64,000 bases of DNA, taken from positions 67,325,331-67,389,330 of the forward strand of contig CM031878.1 of assembly GCA_018697195.1 (NCBI GenBank). The letters run 5' to 3'. Position numbers and translations under genes: made by a program. This document shows, piece by piece, positions 12,321-24,465 of this stretch; position 1 is the stretch's first letter; every line of letters starts with the position of its first letter. This stretch comes from Certhia americana. Taxonomy: Eukaryota > Chordata > Aves > Passeriformes > Certhiidae. The notes below the pieces were generated by a model. That model did no database searches. It had not been told where the DNA came from and saw only the letters and a program-made list of their open reading frames with translations.

Positions 12321-13806
12321 AACCATCCTAACAAGGAAAAAAACCCTAAAATCAAAACCCAAGATACATTGGACAGTACAGGCAACAATGTATGGAGTGC
12401 TGCAGAAAAAGAGAAAAAAGAGGAGAAGGAGGTGTGAGAAATATATCTATGGTATGCAACTCCTATCTACACACATTAAAACAAATTAAAGCATTAAAAT
12501 AAAGTAATATAAGGTGCAAGGATACACTTAGTAACACAGCCTTTTCAAAAGCTGGATCATAAACAGGATCAGGCTGCTTTAATAACAACCATCAGATGGA
12601 TATGTGACCTTGTGGAAAGATGTTTGCTGAACTCATAAGCAAATAAAGAGCAAGAGCTGATTTCAGGAGGAACTTACAAAGCCTGTTTACATAATTCAAA
12701 TCCTCAGCAATCACAAACAGACTTTATCAAGTAAACAGAAAAACAAAAAAAAACATTTAAAACTGGGTTTATATAATCATCAAAAGGCAAAGACAGCACT
12801 GGAAGAGACAAATAAAAATCCTACATCCACTTTACAACTAAAACCTAAGAGAATAAAGAAAACTTTCAGAGTACAGAAGCAATGAATTGCAGACAAAAGT
12901 ATTGATTCTATTTGGAGGGGTCAGTTAGAGATGATCCTAGTGCTGTGTCAGGGCAATGCTGACATGGTCTAGTGAGAAGAGATCTGAAAAGCCCTCCACT
13001 GATTCTCTCAGAATCTGGACCTGTCCAGGCCAACCAGGCTAAACAAGAGTGGCAAACCTAAGCTCAGAAAATAAACACCAGAGTGGTGAGAATAAAAAAG
13101 TAAACCCATCATCCTGATCTGCCTAGCATTGACTGTGTTCCCTCTTTACCCCATGTGTGACAGCTTAACAGTGGAAAGAGAAACAAGAATCCATAGGTCT
13201 CAAAATCTTTTGACTGATAAGCAGTTTGGGGTTTTTTTAATCCTGGCATCGTACTTAACCATCTTATGGCAATTGTAATTTTCAACAGCACAAAAATAAT
13301 TAATTTTCAGTATACTTCATTCTGTTCAGTGATGAAAAATGCCTGGCTAGCACGTCTCTGCCTGAAAGCTTTGGGTCTTCAGGTCCAGGGTTTCCAATGT
13401 CAGATCATGACACAATTGAACCCTTATTTTTCTAGTATGTAGTCTTCTGAGAGCTTTCTTGCCCCTGGAAAGCATCCTCTAGCTTCTCTTTAGATGATTC
13501 CCTCTTCTGTAATTCTTCTCCTTCTTAAAAAAGAAGACATTATGACAAAATCAGGGTTCAAACCACTTATTTTAAATTTGTGAGAAATAACCTCATTTAT
13601 TTGATGACTTGTGCAGTAGTGAACTTCTTTTCTCTTTATAGTTTTGTTTTCTATTACGTTTGTGCTCTTTTGGATTCTTAATTATCACCAAAGTGCAGTC
13701 CAAACACTTCAGATTGAGTTACTCTTTGCACAGCAAATCCAGCTTGTTTTTCTTATGGTAGTCCTCTGAATCTTTGTTTTTCCTATCCCACACTAGTCAC
13801 TGATAC
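12321..13806. other. Unique noncoding stretch
   Basis: No gene or confident repeat is seen. A patch around 12910-13090 is slightly more G+C-rich and has a GGTCTAGTGAGAAG-like string reminiscent of CR1 3' ends. The match is too short to call. Confidence 0.5.

Positions 13807-13844
<38 letters not shown>
13807..13844. repeat. Poly-T tract
   Basis: Nearly pure T run broken once by C. On the minus strand it would be a poly-A tail, but no AATAAA precedes it and no flanking direct repeat is visible. I therefore do not call a processed pseudogene. The minus-strand frame ending in a lysine run arises from this tract. Confidence 0.95.
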
Positions 13845-13850
<6 letters not shown>

Positions 13851-16800
13851 TCAACTTGTCTCCTTGCCCTCTGCAAGATTTGGCTTCCCTCCCTCTCATC
13901 CATCAGTAATGCCTTGAAGTCCCTGAAAATATGTGTTAACATTATATAGTTCTCATAATAATGCTCACAGCCCTCTGGATTACTGTGCTGCATTCAGTTT
14001 CATCTATTTAATTCAAAACTTCAAAACTGCTGAGTATATCACATTCTGCACAGAGCAAAGTAAGGCAAATGCTAAAGGTGGCAGCCTTCAGATTATCTTC
14101 CATTTACTGACTCATGTTGCTAGCAGATATAGGACAAGCACTATATGAAATTCCCTTTGGGAGAATTCTTTCAATTTCCTTTTGCATTTCCAGAGAGTAT
14201 GAGCTCTGACAGAGCTTTTAATTGTTCTACTCTTCTGCCTGTGGTACTTTTTAAAATTACTTTTCATTTCCAATACCATGCAACCAAAAAACTGTTTCCT
14301 TTTTCTTTACGCATTCAAAGAAAGGTGTGAAAAGGAAAGGTCACAGAAGACAGCTATCAAAGGCACTCAGTTACCTCTTGTCCAGACTAAAAGTTGAAGA
14401 GATTTTATTTATAGCTGCAGTGCTCTTGGTAGCAAGCACGTGTCTTGTCACTCCAGCAAGTTTCATAGGAGGAAATGTAAAGAGAGCTGTGTACTCTTAC
14501 ACTGGAGAAGTCTATCTAATCACAGTATTCAACTACCTACAGGGGAATCTAGAGAAGACAGAACCAGGGTCTTCTCTGTCATGCACAGAAAAATAATCAG
14601 AGTCAGTGGTTTCCATCTGCAGCAGCAGAAGTATCAAACCAAAAGGAAAAAAAAAAAATAAAGTGGGCTTTTCTCCCATAACAGAGAACAAATGGGGAAA
14701 GTATAGAGATACATCTGGACATAGTGCTGATCAGTCTGGTCTCTCCTTGAAGCAGTAGATCTCTAGAGACAATTTTTAACTTAAATTATCTTGTAATAAT
14801 CTAATAATTATACTTTTTCTAGATCCAAGATCTTCCATTATGACATCATTATGTAGGCATATAGGTGTTAGAAGGGACCTCAAAAGTCATCTACTCTCTT
14901 TTTCCACTGAAGTCCAGGACCTGTTACAAGTTTTCATTTTAGATATTGGTCAGGTCTATCCCTAAATGTAAAAGGGGGAAATACATCCCAGTATTCGCAT
15001 AGTTCTCCATTCTTAGATTCATACAACCATTCCAGCTACAGCCCTCCACTGGTTTCATGGGGGTTTTTTTCCTGAAATATGATCCATATCCCTTTTCTGC
15101 AATCTATCATTGTATTGCCTCACTAGAAAGGCAGAATCAGAAATCTGAGGAAAGAAACAAACACTCTTTGTGCAATTACAGACAAAGGTCTACAGAGGAA
15201 TGTACAGAACAGTATTAATAAGAATAAAAACCCTAAACCTACCGTCTATTCCCCTTTACAAATAAAAAAACCCATAGAATATTGGCCAAAATTCACATAT
15301 AAAAAAAATCTCCATTGCACTTTTTCCTCGCTTTTTCTACAGGCGTCATCACTTAAAAGTTATTTTCTTGGCAACGTTTTAACATAGCTCTGATGATTCT
15401 TGACATAAACACATAGCAGAGGATTTGTCATTTTCTCACTAAGATAAGCCACTTTTAGGGACTTAAGTCTACACAAATAAATCCATGGACTTCTGTTGGC
15501 TGATGTAGTTGTCGAGCCACTCTCTACAATATTCAAAATATCATGGCAGTCAGGCAAAGTCACAGCTGTGTGGAAAAAGAGAAATTTTTTACCCATTATT
15601 AAAAATGGTAGAAAAGAGTACCCTGGGAGTACTGACCTGTCAAATTGACCTCTTGTGTCTGGGACAGATCCTCCTATGGATGACACATGGAGGACAGGGA
15701 GGTAATTCAAGATAGCCAGCAGGGTTTCAGAAAGTTACTTAAATTAAAAAGCAAGTACTACAAGGAAAAAAAATCTAAGGTGTGTCAGATGACTTTTGGA
15801 GGTAATTTCATCATTTAATTGGTACACTATAACATGGTCTCTTCTTCTGAAGAGACTGTTTTCTTTCTTTGTGGACATAGCAACCTTTGCCATCCAGAAC
15901 TGACACAATGTCAGGTGCTGTTCCTGCCTCAAAGAATTTTCATTTTGAGTATTAAACATTAAACCATAACTGTATTTTACAGTCTCAGCAAGGTTCTGGT
16001 AAAAATGAGTCTAGCTGTTTTGACAGCAGAGTCCTTGTAGAAGCCAGATATAGTTGAGTTCCCTGATCAGGAAGGAAAGAGAGTTTGGCTCTTTGATTCA
16101 CAGGTAGGAATTTGATATCAAGATTTTTCTTGTGTGGCTGTCATCCAACACACCCAAGCAATTTTAAAACGACCTTGAAATATTTACAAACCAGGACACT
16201 TTGTTCTGTTGATACATGCTGCAGTGCAGTATGTTGTGACAAATCCTGATAGGAACACAGAGATTGCAGAACTGTCAATGGTGCCACAGCCTTGTTTTCT
16301 TCTACAGTCCTTTTGAGAAACAAAAGGATTCAGTAAACACACAGATTCCCCAGAATAAACATGTAAATCATAGAAGGGCTGTATTCCCAGAAAATATCTA
16401 GAATTCATCCACTTAATTGAGAGCTGGAATTCTCATTATGCCTGGCACCTGGGACTATTGAGTCTGAGATTGGTCTTAGCTCTGCCAACAGGCTCTGAGT
16501 AGGGAAACACCATCCCCACCCTCAGCCCTTTTTGCCTAGACAGAAATTATTTACCTCATCGCTTATTTATTTGGGATAAACTTACTAGGGGAATTCCTGG
16601 ATGTGCCTTTTCAAGGTCAGTGTGCCAGCCCACATAGTTTTAGAAAATGTAGAAGAAAGAGTTTTTACTTAGCTACTCCTAGAAAATGATATGTCATCTG
16701 AAGCAGACATCTTATATATTTTCATCTATATGGGCAGCCTAGAGCTTTTCATTTATTACCACTTTTTTTCCATCCCATCTATTCTTTTTATTTGTTTATT

Positions 16801-19800
16801 CATAGGTACACATGCATACATGTAAAGAGAATTGTCTTATTCCATAATGTACTTCTGTCAATAGCACTAGTCAAACATTTGGAAGGACAAATTAATTCTT
16901 GCTAAACTGAATTTCATGGTGTTGGAATCCAGAATGCAGAGAAGTATTTCTCTGCATGTTTTGAAGGATCCAAACCTCTGACAAATACTGCTTTTAAACT
17001 TCATCCATGGAAAAGGCTTCTTAGCCTCTGGGATGTAGCAGAACTTTCAAGAATATAAATTAGATAGTAGCATAATATGTAGTTTATCCCAGGGTGAGAA
17101 TTTTAGATTTCTAGGTTTGTTAGAATGATAAGTAGATTAATATAAGATGCAAGATCCTCTTGGTTTTTAGGCTGCTTCTTTCTTCTTCATCAGCCCCATG
17201 TTCTGCAGTGCTGGGGACACAGAACTATTGGTTAGAATTTGCCACAGTGTAGGATCATGTGACTAGAGATTTAGCTAGAAAAAGAGAAATCATGTATGTT
17301 CTTGATGATAATTGGGTGAATTACCTTTAAGAGAGCCTTGAATCTGTGTGTTTGGGGCTTTTTGGTGCCTTTTCTCCTGTGTCTCAGGCTGGTGCTAAGT
17401 CTGGTGTGCTGAAACTGCTAATAAGAAAATAATAAGCAACCTGAAGAATGAGAAAAAACCAAGAGTCCAGTTTTCCTTCTTCTTAACAAGGACTTTTAAA
17501 CAGACCTCCCCTATTGGGGAGAGACATATGGGAGTGGGAGAATTCCCACACATGGGATTAATGTACTGATATTACTATATTTACATTTACAAATTGGTCA
17601 AAAATTGTGGGCAGGGAGGCAACTATTACTATATAAATGCCCATTCCATATTCAAATAACTTTGACTTAGAATAAACCAAACCCTGGGTGTTTTTTTATT
17701 GGAATCTCATTTTTCATCTTCATTCTTTCAGTCCCATTTTTGTCAAGGCAGAACAAATGGATGATGCATGGAGAAGCCAAGGCAAAGCACTACACTATAG
17801 GTCTTCTCAGCTTATCTCCATACATCCTGTGTTCCCTGGAAGTTCTATCATTTCCAGCTAACAAAACTCATCATGTAAGAGATACATGGGTGTAGCTTTC
17901 AATTACCCGCAGAATAGCTGTATATCAGCTCCTAGCAAGTGGCCTATATTTGACCATGTATTCCAAATTTTCAACTGAATGTTGAGTATATCACCAAATA
18001 CTCTCTTTTGCAGAAGAAAAATATAAACAACGCTGAATACATTCCACAAAAATGTAATTTTCCCAAACATTCCACTGACTAGGTCTTCTGGACATAGAAA
18101 ATTGGATGAAATATTTCTGAAGGAAAAAGTCTTAAACCTCCCTCTAATTTTAGAGCAGTATGGATTCTATTTCTGGCTTTATGGAGATCAACACCACCAA
18201 ATACAAGCTCCTGGAGAAAAGTACGCAAAATATCTTACTAAGTTGATGGAATAAAGTGCTGCTAGAATGCACAATCCTCTTTAAAAATTACTTTTAAATC
18301 CCTCTTCTCTCTTATTGTCTTCTCTCAACTTTGTTATCACTGCTTGACGTAAAAAAACAGATTAAAAAATGCCTTACAAGGTCACACCTATTATCTATAA
18401 TGCACAGTAAGCTTTCCCCAAGAATGCTTAACAGGGACCACCTAAGGAGAAGAATAAGAAACAGAATTATTACAAAACAAAATTTCTCCAAAACCCTTCC
18501 AATCTCCACGATTTTAACTGCAGGACTTCCTAAGTCATATGTCTCATCTCTGTTTAACCAAGCACACTCAATTTTTCCCAATTCATTGTTCAATTGCTTT
18601 GAACATCTTCGGACAATCTTTGTAATCCTTGTAATCTTCAGGCATTCATGTGCTGTGTGGAAAGAACTTTACATTTACTGAAAAACAATTTCCTCTTTAT
18701 TTCAAAAATACTGTCTTGCTATTTCATTTGATGTTCCCTTGTTTTCATATCGTGAAAAGAAACAGTAATTCCTCATTCACTTTTTCCATGCCACTCATGG
18801 GTGAACATTGTGTTGTAATCTCCTTCGCTGTCACTCATTCCCTGGGCAGAGATTTTTTTTAAACTCAGGGGTTACAGTTCTCATGGGGAAACCATTTCAT
18901 GCCTTTGCTGATGCAACAAATACTTACTAAGTAGCACTCAAAATCCATGACAGACACCTCCTATGTTGGTCTATTTCACTAGAACCTATCCCACCTGCCA
19001 CACTCTTCACAAATAGTATAAATTAATTGAAAACAGTTTTTAAAACACATGCCTTTTTATTTTTGAAATGCAAACAAAGCACCTAGTGAACTGTAAAAGA
19101 GAAGTGGTACTTGGCCCATCAGATTTTTACCTGGTCAATCTTTCACTTAGACTGAGTCATCACCATCATTTGAGGCTACAGAGCTGAATTTATAGCATAG
19201 ATTTAATCCTAGATTTTCTATAAATTACTAATGTAATAAAGGAAACAAATTTATTTTCAAGGACATTTTGCATTCACCTGTGCCATAGGTAAATGAAAAT
19301 CACTTGTGTCTATTATTGATTAAGAAATAGTTGACCATTATACTAATAGTTTTTTAATTTTTTTTTTTTTTTAAGTCACTATTGAATCAGAATTACCTTT
19401 AAAAGGCCCATAAGGGACATCTATGATAAAAAATTTGTGACCATAGCATGTTAACATACACTGGAAAAAATATGGGTGTTTAAACATGAGCCTTTAAAAT
19501 TAACTCTACAAGCGGACAGACCAGGGTAAAATAAATCACTATTGTTTTAAATTTACTAAATTATTCTAGGCAGCATGAATCAAAAACTTGATCCTTTTTT
19601 TGATTTTCTTTTCAAAGGGCATGAATAGCACTGTCTAGACTTACTATACTTTGATTCATAGTTGCTATAGCAACATGTGTAATTTATTAATCTTTGTATG
19701 TGAAATATTTCAAAAGGACAGATTACCTTTGTGCTAAAAATGCAGTTAGTTTTAAATATTTCCCTGTGATGAAGTAGACTGCTTATAAAAGAGCAAATGT

Positions 19801-20480
19801 AGTAAGAAAAAATTAGGTGTCCTGAAATGTCTAATAGGTGCCCCAGAACTGAAAGCCAATTTGAAGTTAAAAATAAATTAATAGGAGAAATTTATGAAAC
19901 TCTATATATTTAAAATGGTAAAGTATCTTGACTTTATGGGGATGTTTTTCCTAAAAATGTTTCTGTTCCACTCTCATAAGTAACATAAACCTGTGCAAAG
20001 CAATGGAGTGCAAGAATGACCCAAGAAATAACATTAATAGAAGAGACCACAGCTGTGTGCGCTTAAGAGAAAAAAAGTCCCTGTACATGAGGTTGCACCA
20101 CTGAAACACTTCAGTTTTCTGTGAAAGAAAAGGGCTTTCTTAAATAAGGATGGTAGACCTCTGGAAGTTAAGATATTTTTGCAGTATTCTGTGAGGTCAT
20201 TGTCTAAATCTGCCCAGATGTTTTGTCTCTAGGCACTGTCTTTCCTTTAGCAGACATTTAAAGTTCTACAGAGAGCAGTGTCCCACTGCTTTAATAACAG
20301 ACCAAGTGAAGGGGAGGCCTTCAAGGACACTAGTACAGTTTGAAACATTACCACTAAAAGGCCAGAGGCTAGGGAAATTGTCAAAAAAAATATATCTCAA
20401 TACTTAAATAATTACTTCTAAAAATTCACTGAGCAATAAAGAAAGACAATTATCCATTAAGGCATTGTCAGGAATCACAC
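13845..20480. other. Unique noncoding stretch
   Basis: About 6.6 kb with no gene recognised. A weak CR1-like fragment is noted at 14864-14930. A short T run lies near 19360. Reading frames up to 116 codons occur on both strands without domain resemblance. Confidence 0.5.
14864..14930 (-). mobile_element. Possible very old CR1 3'-end fragment
   Basis: TAGAAGGGACCTCAAAAGTC followed by ATCTACTC resembles the antisense CR1 3' end (GGAAGGGACCTC...ATCTAGTCC). The similarity fades within about 70 bp. It could be chance. Confidence 0.35.
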
Positions 20481-20573
20481 AAAAATAAATAAAAATAAAA
20501 TAAAAATAAAATAAAAATAAAATAAAATAAAATAAAATAAAATAAAATAAAATAAAATAAATAAAATAAAATA
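20481..20573. repeat. (AAAAT)n pentanucleotide microsatellite
   Basis: Array of AAAAT units. The left part is irregular, mixing AAAAATAAAAT. The right part is regular until an ATAAAATAAAATAA end. It is length-unstable by nature and has no coding content. Confidence 0.95.
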
Positions 20574-21440
20574 ATCAGCCTACCTTTGCATATAGTTTTG
20601 GAGGCAATGTAAGCTAACATTTGTTAGGAACATTTGTAGGCTTCCTTTATTAGGTAATTTTTTGTCACTGAAAGAGAAAGAAAGTTGATAAAGAATTCTG
20701 CTCAAATTTGACAATAAAGTTGCTTCCTACTCAAAAATTTAGGAAATTAAAACCACTAAATCTAGGATTTTCTGTACCAGGACTTAATGTGGTTCAATAT
20801 GCAAACTGAGGATTTATAAAGGTTTTTCTGAAAGAAATAGGGAAATATGTCAGTTACAACATCTTGCTAGAGTTCTATTGAATCTACTAACTCTGCCCAG
20901 AGAGTTATATAGTGCTGCAATTATCTCATTTACAATGTTATTGTATATGATCCATGACTATTGCATCAAATTTCAAGCCAGGGTATCTATATTTTATTAA
21001 GAATTGGCATATCTATGAATTATTTCTTTCTCATTCAAGAAAAATATCTACAAACCTATTTACAATATTTCAACCTCATGGAAAATAGAGCATGCGAGGA
21101 GACAAGAGGTTGTGTAAACATGGACAGTATCTTCAGATATCAATGAATATCTGCAATTATGCTAATGTTTTTAACTTCTACTTAAGCAATATGAAGCATG
21201 AAATACGTTCAGTAAGTCTGGAATTATATTAATACTGCGAGATACTGATTGAGGCAAACATAAACAGAGAAGATTGTTGTGAAGAATGGAACACAACACT
21301 GAAAATATGCTGCAAACCACTCCTACAACCTGTTTTCTTTTGAGAAGAAATTGGTTTACAAATTTATTAAATGTCTACAAATTGAAAAAAGAAGGTTTTT
21401 TCTGACCTACAACTCATTATGAAGTTCCCTCCCTTTCTGG
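20574..21440. other. Unique noncoding stretch
   Basis: A+T-rich sequence with no recognised gene, RNA or mobile element. Confidence 0.5.
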
Positions 21441-21514
21441 GTTTTTGTGGGTTTTTTTTTTTTTTTTTTTTTTTCAGGTTTTTTTTTTTTTTTTTTTTTT
21501 TGGTTTTTTTTTTT
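21441..21514. repeat. Split poly-T tract
   Basis: Three T runs separated by CAGG and GG. It could be an antisense poly-A tail of something retroposed, but no AATAAA complement or target-site duplication is evident beside it. I record it only as a homopolymer tract. Confidence 0.95.
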
Positions 21515-22169
21515 GATAATTGTCAAAATCTTGAAACACTAGAGGTAATTGCTAATTTTAAATGATACTTCCTTGCCATTTTTCTGCTTTTTTGATTTAC
21601 CTGTTTTGTGTTTATATTTCATTCTTATTCAACCCCAAACAACGTATATAACCCCAGTGAATCAGAACTGATTCTAAAGTTGTGATACTGTTTCCCAAGT
21701 TGTGATGCCTTTCCCAAGCACAGAGAGAGAGAGTGGAATAATATGCAGAGGGTGCTGCCCGCACCATCGGGAATGAACAGGTCTGGTTCATGCACAGTGT
21801 GACCCTATAGATATCACAAAGGTTATCTTTAAAAAGAAATAGTGCTATAGTATGGATTTCCTCAGCAATAAAACACATCTCACTTCTGCTTCTCTGGCAC
21901 AGAGATTTATGGAAAATCTCCTGATAGCATGTAGTCCACTTGTAATCAGCTACATTGAATGTAAATACATATGTATTTATGTAATAAATGTAACAGGCTA
22001 CATTGAACATAAATACATAACACTCTCTAGTAAGCTTCTGTCATGGAGTGACTGCACCAGAATCCCAGGGAACAACTACAGATGTCATCTATCTGTCCTT
22101 CTGTAAGGCTTTTCACAATGCTCAGCATTCTTCCTGAGAAATTAGCTACATTTTAACCAGACTCAATAC
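21515..22169. other. Unique noncoding stretch with local duplication
   Basis: No gene is recognised. The opposed 132-codon and 84-codon frames share the same DNA and show no domain. An imperfect direct repeat of CTACATTGAA-AAATACAT units (21950-21970 and 21998-22017) encloses an 18-bp palindrome at 21962-21979. Confidence 0.5.
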
Positions 22170-22790
22170 ACCAGTGGATGAAAAATTGGGCATTAGCCAT
22201 CAATGCACACTGAAATCCAGTCCAAACCAGGCTGCAACCAAAGCAGTGTGGCCAGCAGGGTGAAGGAGGGAGTTCTACCCCTTGGCTCTGCTCTGGTGAG
22301 ACCATGCCTGGAATGCTGTGTTCAGCTCTGGGGTCCTCAGCACAAAGAAGATGTGGACATCTTGGAATGAATCCAGAGGAGGCCTGTAAAAGAGTGGCTA
22401 GAATACCTCTCCTATAACAAAAGTCTGAAATATTTGGAGAAGGCTCTAGGGAGACCTACTGCAATCTTTCCATTATCAATGGGGTCTGTAAGAAAGGTGG
22501 AGAATGACTATTCACAAAGGCCTATAATGACAAGATAAAGGGCAAGCCTTAAGCTGTAAAAGGATAGATTTAGATTGTAAATGAGGAAGGAAGTTTTTAC
22601 AAGGAGGATGGTGATGCACTTGAACAGGTTTCCCAGAGAAGCTGTGGATGTCCCATTGCTGGGAACATGAAAGGCCAGGTTGTACAGGGCTTTGAAAATC
22701 TTGATCTAGTGAAAGATTACGGCCCAGAATAGAAGGGTAGGACTGCATGACCTTGAAAGGCCAAGCCCAAGCCATTCTGTAATTCTATGA
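22170..22790 (+). mobile_element. CR1 LINE, 3' portion (ORF2 end to tail)
   Basis: This is the longest plus-strand CR1 in the window. From left to right it shows the CR1 blocks GTGGATGAAAAATTGGGCAT, GTGTGGCCAGCAGGGTGAAG, CTCTGGTGAGACCATGCCTG, TCAGCTCTGGGGTCCTCAGC, ATCCAGAGGAGGCC and ACAGGTTTCCCAGAGAAGCT. It ends with ATTCTGTAATTCTATGA, the terminal 8-mer-type repeat. The ORF2 C-terminal frame is broken, so the copy is inactive. The minus-strand 87-codon frame at 22512-22775 is an antisense shadow. Confidence 0.95.
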
Positions 22791-23549
22791 ACTGCTTCAG
22801 ATTTCTCTAAGTTTGTAAACCTGGTTGTCTGATGTGGTTGTCTGAACTGGCAATATGCAATAAATATTTGCATAGAATATTAATCCAGGTGGATTTTGCA
22901 TTACATCACAGTCAAAGGGATTTTACCATTCTATTAGTGGGAGCCTTAACTGAAAAATTGAACTGAGTTATTGAAGAATACTGCTTATCTCAAGTTTCAG
23001 ATACTATGTACCAGATACAAAAATTCTGATGCTTTTTTTTTGTCCCAGAGTTGATGCATTTTAAGCATTCATCCATTTTAAGGAATTCCTTTTTTTTTTC
23101 ATGCAGAAAAGTTTTTTTTCCAATTCTCGTTCTTATATATATTTAGGATTGCTGTTGCTTTCATTATGTGAGTAATTTAGAATTGTAAGGTACAGTATTT
23201 TGATTTACTGTAGTTAGGAATTGCTTTGATTCATATATGTCATTTCCCCTTTCAAAACTAAAGGAGCTAAGTTCATATTTGTTTGGTATTAGTTCAACTT
23301 TTCCAGCTAGCTCAATATACACTGTTATATATCAAACAATTTCCATACCAAAAATGACAAAGGAGTTTTTCTTCTCTTCTAAAGGTAACATGCATTATCT
23401 CAGGGCTTTTTCTTATGCTGGTGTATTTACATTCTCCTTACTGAATGGTTTCATGCATGTAGAAAGACATGCTAATAACATATATTAAAAATAGCTGATC
23501 AATATCCATATCATGATAAAAAAGGCAAATGTATGTGGTCATTCAACCC
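22791..23549. other. Unique noncoding stretch
   Basis: Sequence between two plus-strand CR1 copies. Short T runs lie at 23030-23120. No gene is recognised. The 83-codon frame at 23237-23488 has no domain. Confidence 0.5.
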
Positions 23550-23747
23550 AGAGGGGAGTGAGGCACTGGAACTGGTTGCCCTTAAAAATTGTTGATGCTT
23601 CAACTCAGGAGGTGTTCAAGATGGGTTGGATGGGATTTCAGTCACCCTGCTCTTGTGGGAGGTGTCCCTGCCCAAGGCATGGGTTTTGAAACCACAAGGT
23701 CTTTAAGGTCCATTCTACCCAAACCAGTTTTGATTCAATGACTCTGA
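23550..23747 (+). mobile_element. CR1 LINE, short 3' end
   Basis: GTGAGGCACTGGAACTGGTT opens the match (CR1: GTGAGGCACTGGAATGGGTT). It is followed by the GAGGTGTTCAAGATGGGTTGGATGGG block and GGAGGTGTCCCTGCCCAAGG. The tail is decayed (TTGATTCAATGACTCTGA). Only about 200 bp remain, so there is no ORF of note. Confidence 0.92.
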
Positions 23748-23872
23748 TCTTGTTACTCTCTTCTCAGCAATACAGTTTTTCCTTTGCAGTCAGGCAAGCT
23801 TTGACTTTAATCTTCCTTGGAACCAACATCTCCTTTATCCAAGAGATGACAGCCATAAATATCATTACATGA

Positions 23873-24465
23873 TGTGCTGGTTTTACCCAGCATAGAGATA
23901 ATTTTCATCACAGTAGCTTGTATGGGGCTATGGTTTGTATTTGTGGTGGGAACAGTGTCAATAAAACAAGAATGTTTTCATTACTGCTGAGCAGGGCTTT
24001 ACAGAGCCAAGGCCTTTTCTACTCAGCCCACCCCACCACAGCCATGCTGGTGACGCACAAGCAGTTGAGAGGGGACACACCTGGGAGGGGATAGCTGCCT
24101 CCAACAGATGCAAGGGTATATTCCAGACCAGATAGGCCATGCTCAGCATAAAAATCTGTGGGGACAAGAGGAAAGGAGGGGACGCTCAGAGTAATGGTGT
24201 TTGTCTTCCCGAGTAAACATTACACATGATGAAGCCCAGTTTTCCTGGAGGTGGATGAACACTTGCCTGCCTGTGGGAAGAGGGGAATGAATTCTTTGTT
24301 TTGCTTCACCTTTTTGCATGACTTTTGTATTGCATATTAAATTGTTTCTCTTAAGCCGCAAGGTTTTTTCACTTTCACCCCTCTAATTCTCTCTTCCATC
24401 TCACTTTGGGAAGTGAGGAAGTGGCTGAGTAGGGCTTAGTTACTGGCCAGGGTTAAACCACAACA
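23873..24465 (+). mobile_element. Solo LTR of an avian endogenous retrovirus
   Basis: It starts TGTGCTGGTTTTACCCAGCA and ends GGTTAAACCACAACA, so it has TG...CA termini. The order of blocks matches an LTR type I know to be common in birds: AGCTTGTATGGGGCTATG, GCTGAGCAGGGCTTTACAGA, GCTCAGCATAAAAA (TATA-like, near 24147), GTGTTTGTCTTCCCGAGTAA, GAACACTTGCCTGCCTGTGG and ATTAAA (24336-24341, poly-A signal variant). No internal retroviral genes follow, so it is a solo LTR left by recombination or an isolated remnant. The five bases beside each end differ (CATGA and AACAA), so no target-site duplication is visible. It is probably an ERVL- or ERVK-related family; I cannot name it from sequence alone. 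Confidence 0.93.

Noticed and set aside
12111..12388. Cysteine/phenylalanine/valine-rich minus-strand frames resembling a membrane protein
   Set aside because: They are translations of the AAAC-rich low-complexity tract.
13545..13575. GGGTTCAAACC string resembling a tRNA B box
   Set aside because: No A box or cloverleaf-forming sequence upstream.
13793..13993. Minus-strand frame ending in a lysine run, suggesting a processed pseudogene with poly-A tail
   Set aside because: No AATAAA before the tail and no flanking duplication. The lysines are read from the poly-T tract.
22512..22775. 87-codon minus-strand frame
   Set aside because: Antisense of the CR1 copy at 22170-22790.
23958..24361. 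Two minus-strand frames of about 70 codons
   Set aside because: They fall within the LTR at 23873-24465 and have no coding counterpart.
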